From NCBI RefSeq assembly GCF_900100695.1, contig NZ_FNCF01000002.1, forward strand, positions 372,001 to 436,000: 64,000 nt of DNA. The letters are read 5' to 3'. The notes beneath the pieces are model-generated. The model was not told where the DNA came from. It made no database searches and saw only the letters and a list, made by a program, of their open reading frames with translations. The position numbers and the translations under genes are program-made. Within the stretch, counting starts at the first letter, position 1. Each line of letters opens with the position of its first letter. Source of the DNA: Klenkia brasiliensis. Its GTDB lineage: Bacteria > Actinomycetota > Actinomycetes > Mycobacteriales > Geodermatophilaceae. Of this stretch, positions 15,879 through 23,956 are shown one piece after another.

Positions 15879-18511
15879 ACCTGGGTGCCCGTGCAGGACG
15901 ACGAGCAGTCCATCGACCACAGCGACGCCGGCAGGCCGCTGAAGAACGCGGTCTGCACCAGTCGCTGACCGCCCGGCCCCCGCACCACGACCGGGCCGGA
16001 CGACGTCGGGGCAGCGGTGGGCACCGGCCTCGTCGTCGGGCTCGCGGTCGAGCTCGGCGCCGAGGTCGGGCCGGTGGACCCGCTCGACGAGGTGTAGGTC
16101 AGCGCGGCCGGCAGCGCCGAGCGCAGCCCGCCCGCCGTGGACAGCAGCAGGTCGTAGGTGCCGGGCACCCGGGCCGGGGCGGTGAAGACCACCTGGGTGG
16201 CCGACCAGGAGACGACCGTCGCCGTCCCCGACGTGCCGACCAGGACACGGGGCTGCTCGGCGAAGGTGCCGACGACGGTCACCGCGGCGCCACCGGCGGC
16301 GTCCACCCGGTTCGGCCGCACCGAGGTCACCCGGAAGTCACCGACCCCGGGATACACCGTCGACCCGCCCGGCGGAACCGTCGGGACCGGCGACGCGCCG
16401 GTGGGGGAGGCGGTGGTGCGCGGCGCCGTGGTCGTCGGCGTCGTGCCGGTGGGCACCGGCCGGCTGGTGGGCGCGGCGGTCGTCGGCCCGGCACCGGTGG
16501 TCGGGGCGGCGCCCGTGGGCCCGGCACCGGTCGGGCCGGCCGTGGGTGCGGTGGACGGCCCCGAGCTGGTGGGCGTCGCGGTCGTCGGGCCGGCAGTGGT
16601 GGGGGCCGACGACGTGGGGGCGGACGACGTCGGCGCCGCACGGGTCGGGCCGGACCCGGTCGGCCGGGACGACGTCGGCGCCGTCCTGGTCGGCCCGGTA
16701 GCCGTCGGGGCCGCGGAGGTGGGCGCCGCCGAGGTGGGCGCGCCGCCCGAGGTCGGGGCTGCGCCGGTCGACGGGGCGGACGTCGGGCCCGCGCCGGTCG
16801 TGGGCGCGGTGGTCGGGGCCGGTGCGGTGGCCACGGTCAGCGGCGCGGCGGACACCCGGCCCAGTGGGGCGCCGTCCTGCAGCAGCTGGACGGTGAGCAC
16901 GTAGCGGCCCTCGGTGAGGGCCGTCGTCGGCGCGAGCACCAGCGTCCCCGAGCCCGGCCCGCGGGCGCCGAGGGGGACGGCGACGGTGCCGGTGTCGTCG
17001 GTGGTCCGCGTGCTGCCCCCGACCACGAGGTCCTGGCCCGACAGCGCGTACACCTGCCCGCCGACGCGCATGCCCAGCCCGAGGACGGCGGTGTAGTCGC
17101 CCGCGGGCAGGTTCGTGCTGCTGGTCAGCGAGGGGCTCAGCGCGCCCGGGGCGCCGGTCATGCCGGTGAAGGTCCAGCCGACCTGCTGGCTGCCCAGCGC
17201 GGCGAGGCCGTCGAGGCTCAGCCGGCCGCCGGACACCGACCGGCCGGCGAAGGCGGGCACCGGGTCGGTGTCGGCCAGCAGGGCCTGCTTGACCTCCGCG
17301 GCGGTGGCCGTGGGCATGAGGCTGCGGTACATCGCGACCGCAGCGGCGGTCTCCGGGGCGGAGAACGAGGTGCCGCTCACCAGCCGGTACCCGCCGTCGG
17401 GCCAGGGGGCGAAGACCAGCGTGCCCGGCGCCATCAGGTCGACCGAGGTCGCGCCCCAGGCGGAGAAGGAGGACAGGGTGTCCGCGGCCGTCGAGCTGCC
17501 CACCGAGATGATCGCGGGGTCGGGCAGCGAGGCCGGGTAGGTCGGTGCGGCGTCGCGGTCGACGGCGTCGTTGCCGGCCGAGGCGACGACCAGCACGCCC
17601 TTCGACCCGGCGTAGGCGACCGCCGCCTGCAGGGCCGGCACCAGCGTGGGGCCGCCCCAGGAGGCGTTGATGACCGTGGCGCCGTGGTCGGCGGCGTACC
17701 GGATGGCCTGGGCGCCGAGGTTGACGTCGACGGTCTTCCCGCTGCCGATCACCAACGGCATGATCGAGACGCCGGGGGCCACGCCGGCCGAGCCCGCGCC
17801 GTTGCCCGCCCGCGCGGCGATCACGCCGCTGACGGACGTGCCGTGCGAGCCGCTGTCGGTCGCGTCCACGATGGGTGCGTTGCGGGTGAAGTCCCACCCG
17901 TTGCAGTCCCCGGCCAGGCCGTTGCCGTCGGTGTCCACCGATCCGCACGGCTCCGCGGGGTTGCTCCACAGCGCGCCGGCCATGTCGGGGTGGTCGAGGT
18001 CGTAGCCGGAGTCGAGCACCGCGACGACCTCGCCGGTGCCGGTGCTGGACGCCCAGCCGGCGGTGGCGTCGAGGTCGGCGTCCCGGATGCCGCTCTGGCC
18101 GGAGAAGTTGCTCCCGGTGTTCTCCAGGTTCCACCCGTAGGAGGACCAGTACGGGTCGGTGGGGTCGGCGGACAGCTCGGCCGACACCGAGGGGTCCACC
18201 GACACCACACCCGGGATCGAGGACAGCGCCGACGGGTCGGCGGACCGGGTGGCCACCAGGACGGTGCCGTCGAACAGCGGCTGCGCGTTGACCACGCCGG
18301 GTGCGGCCGACGCGGCGACCACCAGCGCGGCGGGGTCGGCGGTGCCCAGCACCCAGCGGCTCAGCCCGTCGCCGGGCCCCCAGTCGTCGGCGACCGCGAC
18401 GTCGGGCAGGCGGAGGGTGTCGGCCACCGCGGCGGCGGCGAACCCGACCACCACGGTCGCGGCCATGCCCACCGCGACGAGCCGGCGGTCGGCGGTCCAG
18501 CTGGTGCCCAC
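15875..18511 (-). CDS. Secreted subtilisin-like (S8) serine protease with Pro/Thr linker and IPT/TIG domain
   Basis: An 878-aa exported protease. A signal peptide or anchor covers residues about 10-31. The catalytic triad is Asp167 (VAVLDSGYDLDHPD), His223 (GSHGTSVSGV) and Ser382 (GTSFSAP), with oxyanion Asn282 in VINASWGG. After the catalytic domain and a beta-rich segment comes a long Pro/Thr/Ala linker (about residues 560-710, built of PTSAA- and PTTGAG-like units), then an IPT/TIG domain (FRVTSVRPNRVDAAGGAAVT) and another short linker. The GTG start is preceded by GGGAGG. It is divergent from the two-component operon across an RR-box-like palindrome, suggesting control by that system. Confidence 0.88.
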   Translation of the reverse strand: MGTSWTADRRLVAVGMAATVVVGFAAAAVADTLRLPDVAVADDWGPGDGLSRWVLGTADPAALVVAASAAPGVVNAQPLFDGTVLVATRSADPSALSSIPGVVSVDPSVSAELSADPTDPYWSSYGWNLENTGSNFSGQSGIRDADLDATAGWASSTGTGEVVAVLDSGYDLDHPDMAGALWSNPAEPCGSVDTDGNGLAGDCNGWDFTRNAPIVDATDSGSHGTSVSGVIAARAGNGAGSAGVAPGVSIMPLVIGSGKTVDVNLGAQAIRYAADHGATVINASWGGPTLVPALQAAVAYAGSKGVLVVASAGNDAVDRDAAPTYPASLPDPAIISVGSSTAADTLSSFSAWGATSVDLMAPGTLVFAPWPDGGYRLVSGTSFSAPETAAAVAMYRSLMPTATAAEVKQALLADTDPVPAFAGRSVSGGRLSLDGLAALGSQQVGWTFTGMTGAPGALSPSLTSSTNLPAGDYTAVLGLGMRVGGQVYALSGQDLVVGGSTRTTDDTGTVAVPLGARGPGSGTLVLAPTTALTEGRYVLTVQLLQDGAPLGRVSAAPLTVATAPAPTTAPTTGAGPTSAPSTGAAPTSGGAPTSAAPTSAAPTATGPTRTAPTSSRPTGSGPTRAAPTSSAPTSSAPTTAGPTTATPTSSGPSTAPTAGPTGAGPTGAAPTTGAGPTTAAPTSRPVPTGTTPTTTAPRTTASPTGASPVPTVPPGGSTVYPGVGDFRVTSVRPNRVDAAGGAAVTVVGTFAEQPRVLVGTSGTATVVSWSATQVVFTAPARVPGTYDLLLSTAGGLRSALPAALTYTSSSGSTGPTSAPSSTASPTTRPVPTAAPTSSGPVVVRGPGGQRLVQTAFFSGLPASLWSMDCSSSCTGTQV

Positions 18512-18597
18512 GCAGTCCTCCCACGGCGTGCCCGGTGCACGCCTCGGGCACGTCATCGACCACCCGGGCGCCGTCCCGGAGCGGATCCACCCGTCCG

Positions 18598-18615
18598 GAT
18601 GAGAGACCTCTCATC
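18598..18615. promoter_or_regulatory. Candidate response-regulator box 1
   Basis: GATGAGAGACCTCTCATC, arms of eight bases with a two-base centre, perfect. It lies between the divergent subtilase (87 bp from its start) and the acidic-protein/kinase/regulator operon (45 bp). Related boxes occur at 21662 and 22903. Confidence 0.6.
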
Positions 18616-18659
18616 GGCGTCTCACCGGGCGGCCACCGCGCGCCACGACGCTTGAGTCC

Positions 18660-18989
18660 GTGCGCCCCCGGTCCGCCCTGCTCGCGGTGCTCGCCGTGGT
18701 CGTGGCGGTCACCGTCGTGGTGCTGGGCTGGACGGCGCTGCGGCCGGCCGCCACCGGCGTCGGCGAGGTGCCCGCGCCGATCACGGTGCCGGTGCCCACC
18801 GCGGTGCCCTCGCCGTCCGCGCCGTCCGTCGTCCCGCCGACCGCGCCGCTGCCGGGCCCCACCGACGTCGTCCCCCCGGCCCCGCCCGAGGACGACGACG
18901 AGGACGACGACGACAGCGGGGACGACGGCCCGGACGACGACGGGGACACCGACGACCCCGACGACGTTGACGACGACGGTGAGGACTGA
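18660..18989 (+). CDS. Small membrane-anchored acidic protein
   Basis: A 109-aa protein with an N-terminal membrane helix or signal peptide (ALLAVLAVVVAVTVVVLGW), a Pro-rich stretch at about 40-75, and a C-terminal Asp/Glu run of about 34 residues that is almost purely acidic. It would expose a strongly negative, possibly Ca-binding tail outside the cell. I do not recognise a family. Its last codons overlap the GTG of the sensor kinase by 11 nt, so it is first in that operon and may act with the kinase, for example in sensing cations or cationic peptides. Confidence 0.65.
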   Translation: MRPRSALLAVLAVVVAVTVVVLGWTALRPAATGVGEVPAPITVPVPTAVPSPSAPSVVPPTAPLPGPTDVVPPAPPEDDDEDDDDSGDDGPDDDGDTDDPDDVDDDGED

Positions 18990-20493
18990 CGCCCGCAGCC
19001 GGGGCCGGCGACGGTGGGCGCCCCGTGCTGCCCGCACCCGGATCATCGGCTGGGTCCTGCTGCTGGTGCTGCTCGCCCTCGCCGCGGTCGTGGTGGTGAC
19101 CTGGCGGCTGCTCGTCGCCGCGACCGACGAGCGGATGGCCACCTCGCTGCAGGCCGAGGTGGCCGAGTTCCGCCGCCTGGTCGACACCGGCATCGACCCC
19201 CGCACCGGCGCCGCGTTCGGCTCGGTCGACGACGTGCTCTCGGCGGTGCTCACCTACAACCAGGCCCGGCCCAACGAGAAGTTCCTCGCCTACGTCGACG
19301 GCGCCTACCGCTACCAGAGCCGGGTGGAGGCGCCGGTGCGGCTGTCCGACGACGCCCGGTTCACCGCGCTGGTGGGGTCGGTGTCGGAGTCCCGATCGGG
19401 CAGCTACGCCTCGGGTGCCGGCGAGGTGCTCTACGTCGCCGTCCCCGTGTCGCTGGACGGCGCCCCGGGCAGCGGTGTCGTCGTCGCCGCGTTCTTCGCC
19501 GACCTCGAGCGCGAGGCCGCCGACTCCACCGCCCGGCTCATGCTCGTCGTCGGGGGGCTGACGTCGCTGGCCGCCGCCGGCGGCGCATGGGTGGTCGCCG
19601 GGCGGATCCTGCGCCCGGTCCGCGACGTGGCCGAGACCGCGCAGGGCATCACCGAGACCGACCTGTCGGGCCGCATCGAGGTCCCCGACGGCCCCGGCGA
19701 CGAGCTCGCCGACCTGGCCCGCTCGGTCAACGCCATGCTCGACCGGGTCGAGACCGGGGTCGCCGCCCAGCGGCGGTTCCTCGACGACGCCGGCCACGAG
19801 CTGCGCACCCCGATCACCATCGTCCGCGGCCACCTCGAGGTGCTCGACCCCACCGACCCCGCCGACGTGCGGGACACCGTCGCGCTGGTCGACGACGAGC
19901 TGGACCGGATGAATCGCATCGTCGGCGAGCTGCTGCTGCTCGCCCGCGCCGAGCAGCCGGCGTTCGTCCGGCCGCACGCCGTCGACGTCGCGGCGCTCAC
20001 CGCGGAGGTGGGCCGCAAGGTCGCCCGCCTCGGCGACCGCGACTGGGTGGTCGAGGAGACCGCCGAGCTGGACGCCGTGCTCGACCCGCAGCGGGTCACC
20101 CAGGCCGTGGTGGCGCTGGCCGACAACGCCGTGCACGTCACCGCCCCGGGCGACCGGGTCGTGCTGGGCAGCCGCCTCGTCGGGGACGAGCTGCGGTTCC
20201 GGGTGACCGACAGCGGCCCGGGGATCGACCCCGACGACCGGACCCGGCTGTTCGAGCGGTTCGCCCGCGGCCCCGCCGGGCGCGGCCGCAGCGAGGGCGC
20301 CGGACTGGGCCTGGCGATCGTGGCCGCCATCGCCGCGGCGCACGGCGGGCGGGTGGAACTGGACTCCGCGCCCGGCCGCGGCGCCACCTTCACCCTCGTG
20401 CTGCCCGCCCACCCCGCGCCGTCCGCCGACGGCACGGTCGACGACGCCTCGGCCACCGCCGAGGACCCGCACCCCGCTGGAGGCACCCCCTGA
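18979..20493 (+). CDS. Two-component sensor histidine kinase
   Basis: A 504-aa membrane kinase. The first membrane helix is at about 18-40 (IIGWVLLLVLLALAAVVVV), followed by an extracytoplasmic sensor of about 130 residues, a second helix (LMLVVGGLTSLAAAGGAWVV), HAMP, and a HisKA domain with His273 in DDAGHELRTPITIVRGH. The ATPase domain has DNAVH for the N-box, DSGPGIDP for the G1 box and GAGLGLAIV for the G2 box. The GTG start overlaps the end of the acidic-protein gene. The partner response regulator begins on its stop codon. The signal is unknown. Confidence 0.9.
   Translation: MRTDARSRGRRRWAPRAARTRIIGWVLLLVLLALAAVVVVTWRLLVAATDERMATSLQAEVAEFRRLVDTGIDPRTGAAFGSVDDVLSAVLTYNQARPNEKFLAYVDGAYRYQSRVEAPVRLSDDARFTALVGSVSESRSGSYASGAGEVLYVAVPVSLDGAPGSGVVVAAFFADLEREAADSTARLMLVVGGLTSLAAAGGAWVVAGRILRPVRDVAETAQGITETDLSGRIEVPDGPGDELADLARSVNAMLDRVETGVAAQRRFLDDAGHELRTPITIVRGHLEVLDPTDPADVRDTVALVDDELDRMNRIVGELLLLARAEQPAFVRPHAVDVAALTAEVGRKVARLGDRDWVVEETAELDAVLDPQRVTQAVVALADNAVHVTAPGDRVVLGSRLVGDELRFRVTDSGPGIDPDDRTRLFERFARGPAGRGRSEGAGLGLAIVAAIAAAHGGRVELDSAPGRGATFTLVLPAHPAPSADGTVDDASATAEDPHPAGGTP
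20479..20492 (+). promoter_or_regulatory. Ribosome site deciding a CTG start
   Basis: GGAGG at 20479-20483, six bases, then CTG at 20490-20492 overlapping TGA of the kinase gene. The site fits no other start codon nearby. Confidence 0.6.
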
Positions 20494-21149
20494 GCCGGAT
20501 CCTGGTCGCCGAGGACGAGCCGCGCATCGCGTCGTTCGTGGAGAAGGGCCTGAAGGCCAACGGGTTCACCGTGACCGTCGTCGGCGACGGCCTGGCCGCC
20601 CGGGACGCCGCCCGCAGCGGCGAGCACGACCTCGTGGTGCTCGACACCGGGCTGCCGGTCCTGGACGGGTTCGCCGTGCTCAAGGCCCTGCGCGCCGAGC
20701 GGTGCACCATCCCGGTCGTCGTCCTCACCGCGCGGGACTCGGTCACCGACACCGTCGCCGGGCTCGAGGGCGGCGCCGACGACTACATGGCCAAGCCGTT
20801 CCGGTTCGAGGAGCTGCTGGCCCGGGTGCGGCTGCGGCTGGCACCCGACCGGTCCGGCGGCGAGCTGACCGTGCTCACCGCCGGCGACCTGTCGCTGGAC
20901 CTGCGCACCCGCCGCGCCCACGTCGACGGCCGCACCGTGGACCTCTCGGCCCGGGAGTTCGCCCTCGCCGAGACCTTCCTGCGCCACCCCGGCCAGGTGC
21001 TGGCCCGCGAGCAGCTGCTCTCCCACGTCTGGGGCTACGACTTCGACCCCGGCTCCAACGTGGTGGACGTCTACGTGCGGTACCTGCGCCGCAAGCTGGG
21101 CGCCGCGCGGATCGAGACGGTGCGGGGGATGGGCTACCGCCTGGTCTGA
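20490..21149 (+). CDS. OmpR/PhoB-family response regulator, apparent CTG start
   Basis: A 219-aa regulator. The receiver domain has the acidic pair in VAEDEPR, phospho-acceptor Asp52 (VVLDTGLPVLDG), Thr in VLTARDS and Lys in MAKPF. The C-terminal winged helix includes LSAREFALAETFLRHPGQ and VDVYVRYLRRKLG. Homology with related regulators, which begin M-(S/T)-R-I-L-(I/V)-A-E-D-E, puts the first residue at the CTG at 20490, which overlaps the kinase stop as CTGA and lies six bases after GGAGG. No ATG, GTG or TTG lies in a sensible position. It probably binds the GATGAG boxes in this block. Confidence 0.88.
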   Translation: MSRILVAEDEPRIASFVEKGLKANGFTVTVVGDGLAARDAARSGEHDLVVLDTGLPVLDGFAVLKALRAERCTIPVVVLTARDSVTDTVAGLEGGADDYMAKPFRFEELLARVRLRLAPDRSGGELTVLTAGDLSLDLRTRRAHVDGRTVDLSAREFALAETFLRHPGQVLAREQLLSHVWGYDFDPGSNVVDVYVRYLRRKLGAARIETVRGMGYRLV

Positions 21150-21178
21150 GCCCGCCCCGCTCGTGATCTTGCGCGACG

Positions 21179-21217
21179 GCAACGGGGACACGCCGTGGGC
21201 CGGCGTGTCCCCGTTGC
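21179..21217. terminator. Bidirectional hairpin terminator
   Basis: Perfect 16-bp stem (GCAACGGGGACACGCC and its complement) with a seven-base loop, between the response regulator and the convergent repeat-peptide gene. There is no U tract, as is usual for actinobacterial terminators. Confidence 0.7.
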
Positions 21218-21262
21218 GGATCTGCACGGTCAACGCCCGGGGATGGTCCCGGGCGGGCGCGA

Positions 21263-21583
21263 TCAGTCGTCGGGCGTGGTGTCGTCCGGGGTGTTGTCGT
21301 CCGGGGTCTGGGTGTCCGGCGTGGCGTCGTCCGGGGTCGCGTCGTCCGGGGTGGCGTCGTCGGGGGTCGCGTCGTCCGGGGTGGCGTCGTCGGGGGTGGC
21401 GTCGTCGGGGGTCTGGGTGTCCGGCGTGGCGTCGGGCGTGTCGTCCCCGGCGACGGCCTGGCTGCTGGACTGCTGGGTGGTCGGCGCGTCGTCGTCGGCC
21501 GCGGCGACGCCGACGCCGGCGATCCCCAGGCCGGTCAGGGCGACGCCGAAGGTGACGGTCTTCCAGGTGGCGGGGCGGTTCAT
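21263..21583 (-). CDS. Secreted DDATP-repeat peptide
   Basis: A 106-aa product with a signal peptide (about residues 1-29, cleavage after GVAAA) and a mature part that is almost wholly repeats of five residues: six consecutive DDATP units flanked by DTQTP and variant copies (DDNTP, DDTTP). It should be disordered, highly acidic and extracytoplasmic, perhaps cell-wall-associated or metal-binding. It starts with ATG. A third, imperfect RR box lies 79 bp upstream. It pairs with the acidic protein at 18660 as the second Asp-rich exported product next to this kinase. Confidence 0.65.
   Translation of the reverse strand: MNRPATWKTVTFGVALTGLGIAGVGVAAADDDAPTTQQSSSQAVAGDDTPDATPDTQTPDDATPDDATPDDATPDDATPDDATPDDATPDTQTPDDNTPDDTTPDD
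21286..21446 (-). repeat. Tandem 15-bp coding repeat (DDATP units)
   Basis: In-frame 15-bp units encoding DDATP and close variants within the secreted peptide gene. Copies differ mainly at synonymous positions (cgtccggg versus cgtcgggg on the plus strand). The unit number is likely to vary between strains. Confidence 0.65.
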
Positions 21584-21661
21584 CTCGGGTCCTCCTCGGT
21601 CGGGCTCATCTGCTGACGGGGACCACCATCCCCACGCCCGGTGAGGTGCCGAGGAGAGCTC

Positions 21662-21679
21662 GGTGAGCGCTCTCTCATC
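21662..21679. promoter_or_regulatory. Candidate response-regulator box 2 (imperfect)
   Basis: GGTGAGCG-N2-CTCTCATC. The right arm is identical to box 1 and the left arm matches at six of eight positions. It lies upstream of the DDATP-repeat peptide gene and overlaps the stop codon of the phosphotransferase-like gene. Confidence 0.45.
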
Positions 21680-22859
21680 GGCCGGCGAGCAGGTCCTCGG
21701 CCAGCGCGAGCCGGGCCTCCGTCGCCTGCGGCCACGCCCGCCCCTGCACCCGGAACGGGCCGGTGGCCAGGCCCAGCACCACCGCGGCCACCCGGGGCGC
21801 CAGCTGCGCCGGGGGCCAGGGCAGCGCGGCGGTCAGCTCCCGCCGGTAGCCGTGCGCGCCCAGCACGGCCAGGTGGCCCAGCAGGTTCGCCAGGTCGTCG
21901 ACCCGGTGCCCGGCACCTGCCCCGTCGACGTCGAGCAGGCCGCTGACCTGCCCGTCCGCCAGCAGCAGCTGCGCCTCGTACAGGTCACCGTGCACCGGCA
22001 CGAGCGGGTGCCTGCCGGGGTCGGCCGCAGCCAGGGCGTCGGCCAGCGCGGACAGCCGGGGGCGCAGGTGCGGCACCACCAGGCCCAGCGCGGCGGCGTG
22101 CCCGGCGGCCCGCTCCAGCGGTCCGCGCACCGGCGGCAGCTCGGCCAGCGCGGCCGGCAGCCGGTCCAGCAGCTCGGTGAGGACGGCGGCCGACGGGCGC
22201 GTCCCCGGGTCGTCGAGGACGGCGCGCACCGGCGTCCCCGGGCGCTCGGCCAGCACCACCACGCCGTCGTCGTCCGCGGCCAGCACCTCGGGCACCGGCA
22301 GCCCGGCCAGCAGCCGGTGCCGCTGCACCAGCCCGTCGACCTCGGCCGGGCGGACCACCTTGACGAACCACCGCCCGCCCGGGGCCTGCACCTCCACCAC
22401 CGCGCGCCGTCCGGGCCGGTAGGCACGCAGCCGCAGCCGGGCGCCCTGCGCGGGCGCGCCGAGCGCGGGCAGCCACGAGCGGACGGCCGTCGCCGACGTC
22501 GCCCGGGCCAGCGCCGGCAGCGCGGGGTCGTGCGGCCAGCGCCACAGCCCGACGTCGGTGCCGGCGCCGTCGGTGAGCACCGCGGCGCCGACCGGGATCC
22601 GGCTGCCGGTGGTGGCGGCGAGGGTGTCGGTGAGCGGGCGACCGGCGGCGTCGACCAGCTGCGCGGCGTACTGCACGGTGGCCGAGCCGTCGGCCCGCAG
22701 CGACACCGACGTCGCCCGCAGTGCGCGCAGCGACGCGCCCGAGGGCGCCAGCGCCGCCGTCCAGAGGTCGACGGCGGGTTCGCCGAGCAGCAGCCGCAGG
22801 GACGGCGGCCAGCGCTGGGCGAGGGCGGGACCGGCGGCGGGGGCGAGCAGCGAGGTCAC
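21675..22859 (-). CDS. Aminoglycoside-phosphotransferase/kinase-fold protein
   Basis: A 394-aa cytosolic protein of the APH/choline-kinase fold. The catalytic loop is VHGDLYEAQ (Asp as base, with Gln in place of the usual Asn), followed by LLDVDGAGAGHRVDDLANLL, which carries the metal-binding Asp. The N-lobe includes GGRWFVKVV with the ATP Lys. The substrate is unknown: this fold phosphorylates antibiotics, maltose, homoserine and others. I use the GTG at 22859; an RR-box palindrome lies 44 bp upstream, which would make it a member of the two-component regulon. There is no evidence that it confers resistance. Confidence 0.72.
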   Translation of the reverse strand: MTSLLAPAAGPALAQRWPPSLRLLLGEPAVDLWTAALAPSGASLRALRATSVSLRADGSATVQYAAQLVDAAGRPLTDTLAATTGSRIPVGAAVLTDGAGTDVGLWRWPHDPALPALARATSATAVRSWLPALGAPAQGARLRLRAYRPGRRAVVEVQAPGGRWFVKVVRPAEVDGLVQRHRLLAGLPVPEVLAADDDGVVVLAERPGTPVRAVLDDPGTRPSAAVLTELLDRLPAALAELPPVRGPLERAAGHAAALGLVVPHLRPRLSALADALAAADPGRHPLVPVHGDLYEAQLLLADGQVSGLLDVDGAGAGHRVDDLANLLGHLAVLGAHGYRRELTAALPWPPAQLAPRVAAVVLGLATGPFRVQGRAWPQATEARLALAEDLLAGR

Positions 22860-22902
22860 CGCCCGACCCTGCGCCGGGGGCGTGACGCGCCGGTGAGCGC
22901 CG

Positions 22903-22920
22903 GATGAGGGATCCCTCATC
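22903..22920. promoter_or_regulatory. Candidate response-regulator box 3
   Basis: GATGAGGGATCCCTCATC, a perfect 18-bp palindrome (20 bp with flanks), 44 bp upstream of the phosphotransferase-like gene. It has the same architecture as box 1, with A/G and T/C exchanged in the arms. Confidence 0.6.
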
Positions 22921-22930
22921 CACCCGCCGC

Positions 22931-22997
22931 CCGGGGGTATCGGAAGCTCCACCCTGCCGATCGGGCCGGAAGAGAGGGGTGGAGCTCCCGATACCCG
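22931..22997 (-). terminator. Long hairpin terminator after the chemoreceptor gene
   Basis: Arms at 22931-22954 and 22978-22997 pair over about 20 bases with one mismatch (GGTATCGGAAGCTCCACCC against GGGTGGAGCTCCCGATACC). It is placed immediately downstream of the soluble MCP gene. Confidence 0.65.
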
Positions 22998-23001
22998 GGG
23001 G

Positions 23002-23955
23002 CTACTGGCGCATCGCCGCCAGGAAGCCGGTCATCTCCGAGCTGAGCTGCTCGGCCAGCCGCGACAGCCCCGTCTGGTCGGCCCCCGCCAGGGACGCCGA
23101 ACCGTCGACGGCGGCCGCGATGCCCTCGACCAGCCCGGTCATGGCCAGCACGGTGTCCCCGACCGAGCTCATCACCGCGGCCACGTCGTCGCAGGAGGCC
23201 TGGATGGCCGCGACCTGCTCGGTGACCTTCTCGGTGGCCCGGCCGGTCTGGTCGGCCAGGTCCTTGACCTCGCTGGCCACCACGGCGAAGCCGCGGCCCG
23301 CCTCGCCGGCGCGGGCCGCCTCGATGGTCGCGTTGAGGGCCAGCAGGCGGGTCTGCCCGGCGACGCTCTCGATCAGCGCGATGACCTGCGCGATCTCGTG
23401 CGAGGACCGGGTGAGGGAGTTGATGGTGCCGCGGGCGGCGTCCACCTCGGTGCTGGCCGCCCCGGCCGCGCCGGTCAGCCCGGCCGCGGTGGCCGACAGC
23501 TCGGTGGCGGCGGTGGCCACGCCCTCCGACGTCGAGAGCACGACCGACTCGAACTCGTCGGCCAGCTCCAGCCGGGAGGCCGCGGCGGCGTCGACCCGGC
23601 CCGCGGAGGCCTTCATCGCGTCGCGGGCGTCGTTGATGGTGGCGGCGCTGCGGCGGAACGAGCCGGGCAGGCCGGTGAGCAGCACCTTGCGGTGGTAGCG
23701 GCCCTCCGAGGCCGAGGTCAGCGACGCGCTGGCCTCGCGGACGAAGGCGTCGGAGACGTCGAGGACCCGGTTGACCTCGTCGCGCAGCGCGACCAGCTCG
23801 GGGACGTCGGCGGAGCCGGGCACGGGGACGGCGCGGGCCTCGAGGTCACCGCGGGCGGCCGCGGCCAGGTCCTGGGTCAGCTGGCGCACGAAGGCGCGGT
23901 AGACGGCGATCTCGGCGGCGTCGGAGGACGACCCGCCACGGGACAGCAGGGACAC
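23002..23955 (-). CDS. Soluble methyl-accepting chemotaxis-type receptor
   Basis: A 317-aa chemoreceptor with no membrane helix. Residues about 35-110 look like a HAMP-type linker region ([20 protein letters not shown]). The signalling hairpin is intact: [20 protein letters not shown], then [20 protein letters not shown], the tip that contacts CheA and CheW. The N-terminus has no sensor of its own. It is one base downstream of a PAS-domain gene, and the two together contain the parts of an Aer-type receptor. Probably cytoplasmic. No che genes are in the window. Confidence 0.85.
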   Translation of the reverse strand: MSLLSRGGSSSDAAEIAVYRAFVRQLTQDLAAAARGDLEARAVPVPGSADVPELVALRDEVNRVLDVSDAFVREASASLTSASEGRYHRKVLLTGLPGSFRRSAATINDARDAMKASAGRVDAAAASRLELADEFESVVLSTSEGVATAATELSATAAGLTGAAGAASTEVDAARGTINSLTRSSHEIAQVIALIESVAGQTRLLALNATIEAARAGEAGRGFAVVASEVKDLADQTGRATEKVTEQVAAIQASCDDVAAVMSSVGDTVLAMTGLVEGIAAAVDGSASLAGADQTGLSRLAEQLSSEMTGFLAAMRQ

Positions 23956-23956
23956 G

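Noticed and set aside
15107-18655. A 1182-codon open frame on the plus strand opposite the subtilase
   Set aside because: It is the antisense of a clear S8 protease with a complete triad, runs through the tRNA-Gly gene, and its product is a low-complexity Arg/Gly/Pro string typical of shadow frames in GC-rich DNA.
21675-22859. Calling the phosphotransferase-fold gene an antibiotic-resistance determinant
   Set aside because: The APH fold is shared by many kinases with other substrates, the catalytic loop has Gln instead of Asn, and nothing in the context indicates a drug.
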